DNA of 64,000 nucleotides from [Zimmermannella] bifida NBRC 103089 (GTDB lineage Bacteria; Actinomycetota; Actinomycetes; Actinomycetales; Microbacteriaceae). Position numbers and translations under genes: made by a program. The notes under the pieces were generated by a model. That model saw only the letters and a program-made list of their open reading frames with translations, made no database searches and had not been told where the DNA came from. The stretch's first letter is position 1. Each line of letters begins with the position of its first letter. The stretch is from the NCBI RefSeq assembly GCF_001570925.1, contig NZ_BCSP01000009.1, positions 1-64,000 on the forward strand. The letters run 5' to 3'. Of the stretch, positions 45,052 through 54,153 are shown in pieces.

Positions 45052-46952
45052 GCGGCGCCTCCGTCGGTCTGGTCCGATTGCAGGGCTTCGGTTGCTGCGA
45101 GTGCGCGCGCGTAGTATCCGGGCTGTTCGCGCAATTGCGCGGGTGTGCCGGATGCGGTGACCCGCCCGTTTTCGACGACAAGGATGCGGTCGGCGTCGAG
45201 CGTGGTGTCGATGCGGTGCGCGATTTCGATCACGGTCTTGCCGGCACCGAATTCGCGCAGTGTCGCGCGGATCTGCGCTTCGGTTTGCCGGTCAAGGTCG
45301 GCGGTTGCTTCGTCGAGGAGCAGCGTCGGGCGGTCACGCAGCAGCGTGCGAGCCAGCATGAGCCGGCGTCGCTGTCCGCCAGAGAGCGCACTGCCCCGGT
45401 CGCCAACCGGGTGTTCGAGCACATCGCCTTTGCCTGCGAACCGATAGTGGGCGCGGTTTAGGGCACGGCGCAGTTCGGGGTCGGTGGCGTTTGGTGCGGC
45501 AAATCGCAGGTTGTCGCCCACCGTGCCGCTGACGATGGCTGGTTGCTGGCCGAGCCACGTGCTTTGCGCTCGCCGTACGTCAGCATCAACACGTTCGCCG
45601 TTGAACCGGATGCGCCCGTCGGTTTCTTCGAGTCCGGCCAGGCAGCGCAGCAACGTTGATTTCCCAGCTCCTGAGGGCCCGACAATGACCGTACGTTTTC
45701 CCGCGGGAATGACTGCGTTGAGCTGGCTCAGGATACGGTCGCGGCCGTGTCGATAGTCGAGCCCGTGAACGCTGATGTGCGGGGCCGGCGCCTCACCGGA
45801 CACGATGGGTGCCGACAGTTGTGCGTCCTCGCGAGCCGCCGCATCCGTATCGCCCGCACGCTGCAGCATGCGATCGAGCTGATCCCGACGGGCACGGCCG
45901 GCAAGGCCGACGTAGAAGGAACGGCCGACTCGGTCAATCGGTTCTTGCAGCAGCACCGTCAGCAGCGTCGCAGCGATGGCCTGGCCGGCGGTGATCTGCC
46001 CTGCCACGAGTAGTCCAAGCGCGATAGCGATCGCGGCCGCGCCCATCAGGATGCCAAAGATCGCGTCATTGACCACAATCATGCGCTGATTTTGGATGAG
46101 CAGGCGCCCCAATTGCCGCATCGCTTCACGCGCGGCGGCCGCGAATCGGTCGCGGGCGCGCGGGGCCGCTCCCAGCACTTTGAGGGTGCCGATGCCCTCA
46201 ATCATTTCGAGGTACTGCTCGGTCGCTTCCGCTTCGCGCCGCCGGTACTCCGCGTTCGACTGTCGCAATCGTTTGCCCACGAACACGATGCAGACGGGTA
46301 CGAGCAGCACAAATCCAGCTAGCGCGAGAGCACTCCAGGGGTTAACGCCAATGGCCCAGGCGATGAGCACGACCACGGGTGCCGAAAAAGCGGCAAAGGT
46401 GGGTGCCAAGAATGTTGCGCGGTACGCCGCGGTTTTCTCAACCGCTGCGGTCGCTGCATCCACAATTCCGCCTTCGGTGATGGGCTTGGATGCGTGTGAT
46501 GGGCGCCCGTGCGCGGCCGCGCCGGGATGTGCCGAGGCGGATGCGGGAGCGGTGGATACGGAGCGGGCTGCAGCAGGTACCGGTACCGCAGTCTCGGGAG
46601 CAGCACCGACCGGTTTCGCATCGAGCAGCGTTGCGGCCACCCCCATAAGTCGCTGGCGCCAGTCGGCTTCTTCACGCGCCTGGATGCGGGCGGGAAGCAG
46701 CTCTGCCACGCCGCCCACGATCGCACCGACGACGGCCAGCCCTGCCGCGAGCATCCATGCCGCAAATTGCGACAACTCACCAGCGGCGATGTCGGTGGTG
46801 GGGGCTTGCGCGAGCACGCCTTGCAGCGCCCGGTCAATGGCCAGCGCAGCTACACAAACCGACGCGGCAAGCAGCGCCGTTCGCAACCAGATCAGCAGCA
46901 CGCAAGTCCACGCTCCAGCCGGCGCATCCTTCACTAATTCTCTGATCCACAC
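45048..46952 (-). CDS. cydD: Thiol-reductant ABC exporter, CydD-like subunit (about 634 aa)
   Basis: Partner of CydC: a membrane domain, then an ATPase with GPSGAGKST, LSGGQRRR and LLLDEATADLD. Between helices two and three lies an Ala/Pro/His-rich low-complexity insert of about 45 residues (PAAARSVSTAPASASAHPG ... HGRPSHAS) in the first cytoplasmic loop, not typical of the family. The GTG at 46952 (VWIRELVKDAPAGAW) is the likely start; the TTG at 47075 would add a basic region without family resemblance. No strong ribosome binding site is visible for either. Confidence 0.85.
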   Translation of the reverse strand: MWIRELVKDAPAGAWTCVLLIWLRTALLAASVCVAALAIDRALQGVLAQAPTTDIAAGELSQFAAWMLAAGLAVVGAIVGGVAELLPARIQAREEADWRQRLMGVAATLLDAKPVGAAPETAVPVPAAARSVSTAPASASAHPGAAAHGRPSHASKPITEGGIVDAATAAVEKTAAYRATFLAPTFAAFSAPVVVLIAWAIGVNPWSALALAGFVLLVPVCIVFVGKRLRQSNAEYRRREAEATEQYLEMIEGIGTLKVLGAAPRARDRFAAAAREAMRQLGRLLIQNQRMIVVNDAIFGILMGAAAIAIALGLLVAGQITAGQAIAATLLTVLLQEPIDRVGRSFYVGLAGRARRDQLDRMLQRAGDTDAAAREDAQLSAPIVSGEAPAPHISVHGLDYRHGRDRILSQLNAVIPAGKRTVIVGPSGAGKSTLLRCLAGLEETDGRIRFNGERVDADVRRAQSTWLGQQPAIVSGTVGDNLRFAAPNATDPELRRALNRAHYRFAGKGDVLEHPVGDRGSALSGGQRRRLMLARTLLRDRPTLLLDEATADLDRQTEAQIRATLREFGAGKTVIEIAHRIDTTLDADRILVVENGRVTASGTPAQLREQPGYYARALAATEALQSDQTDGGAA

Positions 46953-47173
46953 CCCATAGAGTGTGCCGAACTTTCCGAGCGCGCTCAATTGCGCCTGCGC
47001 GCATCCACCAATTCGAACCGGTCGACGTTGCAGGGATGCGCCACTTGGTTGTTTGCCGGGTGGGCATAGAATCAACTATTCCGATTCATTTTGGTGCGAC
47101 CGCCACGCCGCGAGTGCTGCGAGGCATCTGCACCGACCCCGGATGAATGCGGGAACCGAAGCGAAGAAGGACG

Positions 47174-47998
47174 ATGACGCACATGCCACACACAGCAGCT
47201 CTCCCACCGACGTTCAAGCAGGTCATGGCCGCCACCGACCGAAGCCTGATCGGCATGTGGCTGTGCTCGGGGTCGCCGATGGTGACGGAGATTGCCGCGG
47301 GTTCGGGGCTTGACTGGCTGATGATCGATGGCGAACATGCGCCGCTCTCGCTCGAGACGGTACAGCGTCAGTTGCAGATTGCCGCTGCGTACCGAGTCAC
47401 GCCGGTCGTGCGCGTACCCACGAACGACAAGGTGCTGATTAAGCAGTATCTCGACCTTGGCGCGCAGAATTTGATTGTGCCGATGGTGAACTCGGCCGCC
47501 GATGCCGAGGCCGCCGTGAGCGCGCTTCGCTACCCGCCACAGGGTGTGCGCGGTGTGGGTGCGGCGCTCAGTCGCGGTGCCCGGTGGAACCGCGTTGACA
47601 ACTATCTGCACCGCGCGAACGATGAGCTGGTGTCGCTGCTGGTACAGATTGAGACTGCCGAAGCGGTAGCGAACGCTGCCGAGATTGCCGCGGTTGACGG
47701 TGTCGACGGCATGTTCATCGGCCCGAACGACCTCGCCGCCTCGATGGGACTGATTGGCCAGCCGAGCCACCCAGACGTCAAGCAGCAAATGCAGCAGGTC
47801 ATCGATGTGGCCCGAGCACACAACATGCCGGTGGGGATCACCGAGTTCAACTTGAACGCGGCGCAAGAGTACGTGGATGCGGGGCTCAATTTCGTGCTCG
47901 CCGGTGCCGATGTTGCCCTGCTCGCGCGCAGCACCGAGGCGCTGGCCACGCGGTTCATCGCCGGTGGCGATACCCGTCCCGAGCGCGCCAGCTACTAG
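47174..47998 (+). CDS. HpcH/HpaI-type aldolase, 4-hydroxy-2-oxoheptanedioate aldolase-like (274 aa)
   Basis: Class II TIM-barrel aldolase cleaving 4-hydroxy-2-oxo acids to pyruvate and an aldehyde. Core features: WLMIDGEHAPLSL, IVPMVNSAADAEAAVSALRYPPQGVRG (metal-ligand Glu region upstream), and GVDGMFIGPNDLAASMG with the conserved GPNDL. Length 270-275 fits the family. Two ATGs (47174 and 47183) lie just past AGAAGG; the first is chosen. Divergent from cydD. The actual substrate cannot be told. Confidence 0.9.
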   Translation: MTHMPHTAALPPTFKQVMAATDRSLIGMWLCSGSPMVTEIAAGSGLDWLMIDGEHAPLSLETVQRQLQIAAAYRVTPVVRVPTNDKVLIKQYLDLGAQNLIVPMVNSAADAEAAVSALRYPPQGVRGVGAALSRGARWNRVDNYLHRANDELVSLLVQIETAEAVANAAEIAAVDGVDGMFIGPNDLAASMGLIGQPSHPDVKQQMQQVIDVARAHNMPVGITEFNLNAAQEYVDAGLNFVLAGADVALLARSTEALATRFIAGGDTRPERASY

Positions 47999-48078
47999 CA
48001 GGCGCCCGCACTGGGCGACGCCCGGGCCCCATTCGAACCGTTGAGGTGTAGCCGGTCACGCGTCCGGCGCCGCAGCGG

Positions 48079-49581
48079 CTATTGATACGAAACGAAGGAT
48101 GGCCGCGGTTCGATCTTCGCGGTCTGTGCCGGTGTCAGCATGGGCTGGTCTTCGTCAATGAAGTTTTTCCAACCGAGGTACACGCCCTCGGGTAGGTCCT
48201 CGCGGATCGCATCCCAGGTGGCGGCTTTGTCGCCGGGCGTGCCGTGCCCGTCTACGTGAATCAGCAACGCGAGTTCGTCGTGCGAAGTGTCGAGTGTGTC
48301 ACGTTCGGTGATCATGTCGTTTCGGAATTGGTGGAGCACCACGACTTTCTGCGGTAGCTCGTGTTCAGCAGTGAGCGCAGCCAACCAATCCAGGGTTCTG
48401 TTGACTTCCGCCGCGGTCACCGTGCCGATCTGCTCGAGGTGCCGCTGCCCAGGCTTGAGTCGCCATTCTGGATCGATAGCGAGTCCCACATGTGGCAGTT
48501 TCAGCAGTGCTTCGTACTGCTTAGCCTGGGTCAAGAAATCGTCGTTGCCGGGCTGCAGATCAAGCACCACGTAGATGCCTTCCTCCGCGGCACGTTCTAC
48601 CCATGGACGAAGCGCATCGACGGAGAGCTCGTCGGAATAGTCGCCGTCACCTTTGGATGCCGACGCAACCGTGGTGATGATCTCGAACGTGGGCACCACC
48701 GTGTATTTCGCATCCACCAAACTGTCATATTGCGCCGCGCGAGCCTTGACCTGCTCGACCGCACCGTCGAGGTCCTGCTCCCCCATCACCCCCAGCGCGG
48801 GGGTACCGGGGGTGCCGTAATCGGCGATCAATAGACGATTTTGGAGCGCGAGCTGCCCGCCACCGGGGAGTTCTGGTTGCGTTGCCGCGGTACGGAACCG
48901 CTGCGGGAACTGTTCCTCGGCACCGTGCATGTCACCGATCGCGAGCACCGTCGATTCGGCATGGGCCTTCGCCGTTGCAACCGACTCACTCGTTGCGCGT
49001 GGGTCGCCGAGCGGCCCTACCATCTTGACCGACTCGCCACCTGCCGCCTGCACGTTGGCAGCTGCCACCGCGCGCACATCGCCATCACCGCCGGTGGAGA
49101 CTTCGACGAGCACGGCGGGCTGGGCAGGTTCCTGCACCTTGATCGTCGGCAGCTTCGTGTCATCGACGTCGTTGGGGTCAACACTGACCGTCTCGACATC
49201 GCCGAGGTCGCCGAGTGCCTCACCCGGAAGTTCACCGTCGGGGTGGATCACGATGCGCACGCCGAGACGTTCGAGTTCGTGGCGCACGCCGTTGCCCGCA
49301 ATGAGCATGGGCGCGCGAAGCCGTGCGGCGTCGTCGGCGAGTGACTCGGCATCGTTGTGGGCCGCAACAAACGCGATGTCGCTGCGTTCGAAAAGCTGTT
49401 TCGTCGAGGCGATGGATGCGGCGCTCGGGTCTGATTCGTCCAGCACCTTCACCTGCGCCTCGGGTTCCGCTGCTGTCTGCTGAAAGACCACTTCGGCTTC
49501 GCCAGCTCCACCGCTCGCACACGCGGTCAGCACCGATGCCGGCAGCAGCGCGCAAGCTACCAAGGAAAGCACGTTGCGCAT
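48079..49581 (-). CDS. Conserved lipoprotein, unknown function (500 aa)
   Basis: Lipoprotein signal with lipobox LTAC (Cys 20); GGAGGG precedes the ATG at 49581 (an upstream extension to 49716 would precede the signal peptide). The N-terminal half has a pattern like a cell-wall-binding repeat (DAARLRAPMLIAGNGVRHELERLGVRIVI). The C-terminal half from about residue 270 looks like a TIM-barrel: VVPTFEIITTVAS, GIYVVLDLQPGNDDF, VGLAIDPEWR, KVVVLHQF and LALLIHVDGHGTPG at successive strands. No known family name is certain; a surface glycosidase-like or sugar-binding protein is possible. Confidence 0.75.
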   Translation of the reverse strand: MRNVLSLVACALLPASVLTACASGGAGEAEVVFQQTAAEPEAQVKVLDESDPSAASIASTKQLFERSDIAFVAAHNDAESLADDAARLRAPMLIAGNGVRHELERLGVRIVIHPDGELPGEALGDLGDVETVSVDPNDVDDTKLPTIKVQEPAQPAVLVEVSTGGDGDVRAVAAANVQAAGGESVKMVGPLGDPRATSESVATAKAHAESTVLAIGDMHGAEEQFPQRFRTAATQPELPGGGQLALQNRLLIADYGTPGTPALGVMGEQDLDGAVEQVKARAAQYDSLVDAKYTVVPTFEIITTVASASKGDGDYSDELSVDALRPWVERAAEEGIYVVLDLQPGNDDFLTQAKQYEALLKLPHVGLAIDPEWRLKPGQRHLEQIGTVTAAEVNRTLDWLAALTAEHELPQKVVVLHQFRNDMITERDTLDTSHDELALLIHVDGHGTPGDKAATWDAIREDLPEGVYLGWKNFIDEDQPMLTPAQTAKIEPRPSFVSYQ

Positions 49582-49700
49582 CCCAACCCTCCTCGTTGTT
49601 GAGCAGCAATTCTCGTCGCAATAACGGTACGAGTTGTGCCTGTTCCCCGCATCCTTCGGCGCGTCGCACCCGTTGCTAGCGCCGCAAGTTGCCACGGCGA

Positions 49701-49735
49701 AGGGCCCCGCATCCATCAGCTGGATGCGGGGCCCT
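49701..49735 (-). terminator. Perfect 15-bp hairpin, terminator
   Basis: Arms 49701-49715 and 49721-49735 are perfectly complementary around TCAGC. It lies downstream of the gene ending at 49777 (minus strand). The stem contains GGATGCGG, the oligomer over-represented across the window. Confidence 0.85.
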
Positions 49736-49776
49736 AGTCGTGTGCAGAAGGCACGTTCCGCGCGGTGTTGCGGGGA

Positions 49777-51027
49777 CTAGCTGATCGTGCCTCGTGGGTA
49801 GCCGTAGTGCACCTCAGCGTTGACGGCCTCGGTTGTCGTGTCGGCGACTACCGATACCGGGCGGGACATCGACGGATCTTGTTCGCTCACGAAGATGTAG
49901 TCCTTGGTAGGCACGTCGACCTGGTTTTCTGGGCTGGCTGCCGAGAACGACACCTCAGTGTTCGGGAACGGAAAGACGTACTCGTCGTACGATCCATTAC
50001 TCGGAAGTCGAACCGAAGGCATGAGATCAGTACCGATGTTGTTCTTCGACCATTCGGTCATGTCAATGGTGACGAGTGGCGGGTTCACGTCCATGTCGTA
50101 TCCGGCGTCTAGCAAGGCCTGCTTGATTTCACGGCTCGAGGGACCGAACTCGTGAGTTGCCGGCACCTGGATCATCTCCACGGCGCCATCCATCGTCTCG
50201 ATACGAAGGTCAATTGGACCAGCAGTACCGTCTGCGTTCGGTACGTAGAACCGGCTAGTCTCATCCGGACCCGACGGGTCAGCGTCGTAGTCCAGCCAGT
50301 AGGGGAAGCCTAGGTACAAGTTGATGGAGTTCTTCGTCGGGGCCTTGACGAAGCGGAAGTCAACCTTGTAGCCGTCGCCGACCGGAACATTGTCGAATCG
50401 GTAGGTACCGTCTGCCGGGTTCAACGGTTTCTGAGCGATCTCTACGCCGTTGGCGTCAAGCAGCACCACTTCAATCTCACCGGCAGCGAGTGCCTCGGCA
50501 AGACCTGGGGACTGCGGTACTCGAGGATCCTCGTTCGCGGAGCCCCAACCAAGCTCCGGCGCGCAGACCGGCTCCGGCAGGGCAGGCTCGGTAGCTGGTG
50601 GTTCAGGCTCGGTAACTGGTGGTTCAGGCTCGGTAGCTGGCGGGGACGGCTCGGTGGATTCTTCAGGTAGTGGCGTTGCATCAGCCTCCGACGCTTGTGG
50701 AAGCGGCCGTGGCCCAACGCACTCTTCGGTTCGCTTTCCTGGTGTCACATAGGCAACTCCGCTCTGCCCACCAAAGGTGCGACTATCACCCCAAACCGTA
50801 CCCGCAATGGACCCAACCGCCGGCTTAGGCGTCTCTGTAGGAGTCGGGGTGGCGGTAGGTGTGTTCACGGGAGTGGTGGCATCAGTTGGCTGTGGTGTCT
50901 CAGTGACACAAATCCCATCGCGCGTTTCTTCGGCCGAAGCCGACGGCGCGTTAACGGGAGCGAACACGGCAGCACCCAGCGCCCCAATTGCGAGCACCGA
51001 GAGCGCACCACGGTAGTGCTTGCGCAT
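49777..51027 (-). CDS. Secreted Pro/Glu-repeat protein with SdrD-B-like domain (416 aa)
   Basis: With start ATG 51027 the protein has a normal signal peptide (MRKHYRGALSVLAIGALGAAVFAPVNAPSASAEE), a Thr/Pro-rich stretch, three copies of a 7-residue EPEPPAT-type repeat and a C-terminal region with an SdrD-B-like segment (AGEIEVVLLDANGVEIAQ, TYRFDNVPVGDGYKVDF). It ends without any wall anchor. The frame continues upstream to a TTG at 51174 and there encodes an LAETG-type sorting signal (see finding). There is no strong ribosome binding site at the ATG. Confidence 0.75.
   Translation of the reverse strand: MRKHYRGALSVLAIGALGAAVFAPVNAPSASAEETRDGICVTETPQPTDATTPVNTPTATPTPTETPKPAVGSIAGTVWGDSRTFGGQSGVAYVTPGKRTEECVGPRPLPQASEADATPLPEESTEPSPPATEPEPPVTEPEPPATEPALPEPVCAPELGWGSANEDPRVPQSPGLAEALAAGEIEVVLLDANGVEIAQKPLNPADGTYRFDNVPVGDGYKVDFRFVKAPTKNSINLYLGFPYWLDYDADPSGPDETSRFYVPNADGTAGPIDLRIETMDGAVEMIQVPATHEFGPSSREIKQALLDAGYDMDVNPPLVTIDMTEWSKNNIGTDLMPSVRLPSNGSYDEYVFPFPNTEVSFSAASPENQVDVPTKDYIFVSEQDPSMSRPVSVVADTTTEAVNAEVHYGYPRGTIS
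50583..50645 (-). repeat. Three copies of a 21-bp coding repeat
   Basis: 21-bp units starting at 50583, 50604 and 50625 with only a few base differences, coding Glu-Pro-Glu-Pro-Pro-(Ala/Val)-Thr. Such short exact repeats can expand or contract by slippage and change spacer length on the surface protein. Confidence 0.85.
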
Positions 51028-51174
51028 GAGCAACCAACCACTCGCGCCAAGAATGACCGCAGCAAGCAGCAGCGTCACGATGAAGGATGCATCCGCACCC
51101 GTTTCGGCGAGACCGTTGGGTACCAAACAGTCGGGGTCTATGGGAGCACCTGCAAATACCAAAACAAACCTCAA
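51028..51174 (-). pseudogene. Remnant of an LAETG sorting signal, in frame with the next signal peptide
   Basis: The 49 codons before the ATG at 51027 read PNGLAETGADASFIVTLLLAAVILGASGWLL followed by the MRK of the ATG: a complete wall-sorting signal (LAETG, hydrophobic helix, basic tail) whose tail doubles as the signal-peptide n-region. A stop lies four codons upstream of the TTG at 51174. It matches the LAETGAD tail of the nucleotidase gene. Best explained as the 3' end of a lost surface-protein gene; a real N-terminal module cannot be excluded. Confidence 0.55.
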
Positions 51175-51335
51175 ATCGGTTAATCACTCAACGATTTGAC
51201 CCTATGCACTTCACGGCAATTTTCATAGGTTTTTTTGAAAACGACATTCTTAGGACAGCTCGCCCGTAACGGTCCGTTCAAGATCTTGTTACCCCGCGAA
51301 CCATGGTGGGCTCGAGGGGCAAACGGCTTAGCCGA

Positions 51336-51461
51336 CTAGTTGGTGCGGCGACGGCGAATGCGCATCATGCCCACTGCCAGCATGCCAGCGCTCAGCCAGA
51401 GCATTGGCAGCAGGATGGCACCGGTTCGGCCCCACACGGCATCTACCGTGGGCGCAATCAC
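51336..51461 (-). pseudogene. Second sorting-signal-like remnant
   Basis: A 41-codon minus-strand frame ends RTGAILLPMLWLSAGMLAVGMMRIRRRRTN then stop: hydrophobic helix plus basic tail as in a sorting signal, preceded by only about 12 residues and then a stop (TGA). There is no gene body and no ribosome binding site. Probably the tail of a deleted surface-protein gene. Confidence 0.5.
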
Positions 51462-51481
51462 ACAAGTTCAGGAAATGAAGA

Positions 51482-51507
51482 ACGCCCCGCACAAGGCGGG
51501 GCGTTTT
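51482..51507. terminator. Terminator downstream of tRNA-Ser
   Basis: 9-bp arms (51482-51490 and 51496-51504) with an ACAAG loop and TTT on the plus side. On the minus strand it lies just past the tRNA 3' end. Confidence 0.8.
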
Positions 51508-51510
51508 CAC

Positions 51511-51601
51511 TGGCGGTGACGGTGGGATTTGAACCCACGGTAGGGGGTTGCCCTACACGACATTTCGAGTGTCGCACCTTCGGCCGCTCGGACACGTCAC
51601 C
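51511..51601 (-). tRNA. tRNA-Ser (anticodon CGA)
   Basis: 91 nt including the encoded CCA. Acceptor GGTGACG pairs with CGTCACC; anticodon loop reads ACTCGAAATGT (anticodon CGA); a long variable arm (TAGGG ... CCCTA) marks a class II tRNA; T-arm GTGGGTTCAAATCCCAC. Confidence 0.95.
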
Positions 51602-51776
51602 GTCGACCAACTTTACACATCACTGTTTGATTGCACAATTCGAGGCCAATCTTTCTTGCGACGACGGCCGCCGCGACCCGCAATCACGGGCGACACGCCG
51701 CATCCACACCGGCACCACCGAGGAGCGCACCGCAACCCGTTCATGCAATGTCGCAGGGCACACGTAGGCTTACGCC

Positions 51777-53102
51777 ATGGCAAAAACCCGCGCGCGAAAA
51801 CCCGACTTCGTCTGCACCGAATGCGGCCACGAAGTCGTCAAGTGGGTTGGTCGCTGCCCCGAATGCCAAACCTGGGGAACCATCACCGAACGCGGCACCC
51901 CGAGCGGCTTCGCGCCCCGCGCCACCGCGCTCGCCCCGAGCACCCCGGCACAGCCAATTACCGAAATCACTGCCCGCGGTGCATCCCACTACCCCACCGG
52001 CATCGGTGAACTCGACCGCGTACTCGGCGGCGGCATCGTGCCCGGCGCAGCAATCTTGCTTTCCGGTGAGCCCGGCGTCGGCAAGTCCACGCTGCTCATC
52101 GAAACCGCCTCACGCGTGGCCGCCACCGGCGCCACTGTGCTGTACGTCAGCGGCGAAGAGTCCGTGCACCAGGTGCGCATGCGCGCCGAACGAACGAACT
52201 CACTACAGCCCACGCTGTACCTCGCCAGCGAAACCGACCTCGGCACGGTGCTCGGTCACATCGAAGAAATCAATCCGGCGCTCCTGATCCTTGACTCGGT
52301 ACAGACGGTCGCAGCCGCCGAAGTTGATGCACTCGCCGGCCAACCCAGCCAGGTGCGCGAAGTGTCATCAGCCGTCATCCGTGCCGCGAAACAGCGCAAT
52401 ATGCCCGCGATCCTGGTCGGCCACGTCACCAAAGACGGCAACGTAGCCGGCCCTCGACTACTCGAGCACCTGGTCGATGTTGTCGCCCATGTCGACGGCG
52501 ACCGTCAAACCGCACTGCGCTTCGTACGCACCCTCAAAAACCGCTACGGTGCCACCGATGAAGTCGGCTGCTTCGAGATGCAGGGTGAAGGGATGCGCGA
52601 GGTGGCAGACCCCTCTGCGCTCTTTGTGAGCGAGCGCGAGACGCCCGTCGCCGGCTCAGCCATCACCATCGCGTTGGAGGGCCGTCGCGCGCTCCCTGTC
52701 GAGATTCAGGCGCTCGTCGTACCCACCGCAGCGCCGAATGCCCGCCGGGTCGTCAATGGCGTCGATCAGTCGCGGGTCGCGATGCTCCTGGCAGTGCTGG
52801 AACGCCGTTGCGGCATCGTCCTGGCCGACCACGACGTGTACGTCTCTACAGTTGGCGGCGTGAAGCTCGTTGAGCCCTCGGCCGACCTCGCGATCGCCGC
52901 TGCGCTCGCCTCGGCGAAGTCAAACAAGCCACTCGCCCCCAAGCACGCCATCGTCGGCGAAGTCAGCCTCGTCGGTGAAATCCGCCGGGTGGCTGCCGAA
53001 CGGCAACGCTTCAACGAAGCAGCCCGCCTCGGGTTCACCAACCACATCGGCCCCGATGCGGGCACAGTACGGCAGGCGCTGGCACGCGCGACCGGCGCTT
53101 AG
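51777..53102 (+). CDS. radA: DNA repair protein RadA (441 aa)
   Basis: RecA-related branch-migration helicase for homologous recombination. N-terminal zinc finger CTECGHEVVKWVGRCPEC (residues 11-28), Walker A GEPGVGKST, the family motif KNRYGATDEVG, and a C-terminal Lon-protease-like domain (SADLAIAAALASAKSNKPL, GEVSLVGEIRRV). ATG 51777. Length typical. Confidence 0.97.
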   Translation: MAKTRARKPDFVCTECGHEVVKWVGRCPECQTWGTITERGTPSGFAPRATALAPSTPAQPITEITARGASHYPTGIGELDRVLGGGIVPGAAILLSGEPGVGKSTLLIETASRVAATGATVLYVSGEESVHQVRMRAERTNSLQPTLYLASETDLGTVLGHIEEINPALLILDSVQTVAAAEVDALAGQPSQVREVSSAVIRAAKQRNMPAILVGHVTKDGNVAGPRLLEHLVDVVAHVDGDRQTALRFVRTLKNRYGATDEVGCFEMQGEGMREVADPSALFVSERETPVAGSAITIALEGRRALPVEIQALVVPTAAPNARRVVNGVDQSRVAMLLAVLERRCGIVLADHDVYVSTVGGVKLVEPSADLAIAAALASAKSNKPLAPKHAIVGEVSLVGEIRRVAAERQRFNEAARLGFTNHIGPDAGTVRQALARATGA

Positions 53103-53193
53103 CCGAGCCCCGCACATCCGCATTGCCCTATGCCTAGGTGCCGCCAACTGCGCGGCACACGCATGACCACGCACGACCGCGCAGCCGAGCCGT

Positions 53194-53862
53194 CTAAGCG
53201 AGCGAAAAGTACGTCGGTTCCGACGGAATACCCGCAACCGAGACCGTCAGCGTGTAGTACGCTCCCCCGCCCACCGCTGCCGGGCGTTCGCCGCCACAGG
53301 TGTCCGGCGCCGAACGCTCACGCACCCATTCAATCGGTGGGCTCGTTACTTCTTTACCCGGTTCAAGCTGCACGACCTGTGGCTTGCCGTTTTTTTGGCA
53401 GTGCGTTGACACCCAAATGACGTCCTCGCCCGACTTGATCGTGTATTCCTGAGTCGCAGTGCCAACGTCAATGACGCACGGTTTGGCCGCACGGTTCGTC
53501 AGCTTCATCGAGAGCTGCGGCTTCTGATCTGGGCCGTACGTTTCCGCATCCACAATCGCCGTCACCTGCACCTCAGTGCCGGTGCACACCTGCGGCGTTT
53601 CTTCGACGCGCTCAGTGGGTGTTGGTTCAGGTGCTTCAGGTGCGGGTGTCGGTGCGGGTGGCGCGGTGTCGGGGGCGGATGCGGCCGGTCGTGTCTGCCC
53701 CGCTTCGGTGCCGGGCTGCTGCTGGTCGCCACCGCTAAGCAATCCGATGACCGCCGAGACTGCCCACCACAGCAGGGCGACGATGAGCACGAGCACAACC
53801 AGCGCTGCCAGGCGACGCCGACGGTAGACGGCGGGCGATAGCTTTTGTGGTGTGGCGTGCAT
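53194..53862 (-). CDS. Membrane-anchored hypothetical protein (222 aa)
   Basis: A basic N-terminus (AVYRRRRLAAL), one membrane helix (about residues 18-42), a Pro/Ala/Glu/Thr-rich linker (50-90) and a C-terminal beta-rich extracytoplasmic domain (VQVTAIVDAETYGPDQKPQLSMKLTNRAAKPCVIDVG), four cysteines in total, possibly two disulfides. Resembles DUF4232-like or immunoglobulin-like domains but I cannot assign it. Convergent with radA. Confidence 0.75.
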   Translation of the reverse strand: MHATPQKLSPAVYRRRRLAALVVLVLIVALLWWAVSAVIGLLSGGDQQQPGTEAGQTRPAASAPDTAPPAPTPAPEAPEPTPTERVEETPQVCTGTEVQVTAIVDAETYGPDQKPQLSMKLTNRAAKPCVIDVGTATQEYTIKSGEDVIWVSTHCQKNGKPQVVQLEPGKEVTSPPIEWVRERSAPDTCGGERPAAVGGGAYYTLTVSVAGIPSEPTYFSLA

Positions 53863-54082
53863 AGGTCAATTCTAGGGATGCGGATGGCAAGTGTTCGAGC
53901 AATCGTGTCAAGTCTCAGACGTCCGGCAAGAATTGTTGCCCCACAGCGGGTTCGAGGACGTATTTGCGACAAGCCCCGCCACCGGCAACAAATCTTGCGC
54001 GTGGGGTAGACCAACAGCCACCCATTGAGCCGGCTTCCTTCTCGACGTTGCCTGGAACTGCACTGACACGGAAAACCAGGAA

Positions 54083-54106
54083 CGGCCGGACCCGAAGGCC
54101 CGACCG
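54083..54106 (-). terminator. Terminator after the 5'-nucleotidase gene
   Basis: On the minus strand a 10-bp stem with two G-U pairs and a TTCG tetraloop (plus-strand loop CGAA 54093-54096), followed by TTCCTGGTTTTCC. It resembles the hairpin at 39977-40004. Confidence 0.78.
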
Positions 54107-54153
54107 CTCCAGATCAAGCTAGCGCTCGCGCGCTAACCGGATGCGCTAGTCAA

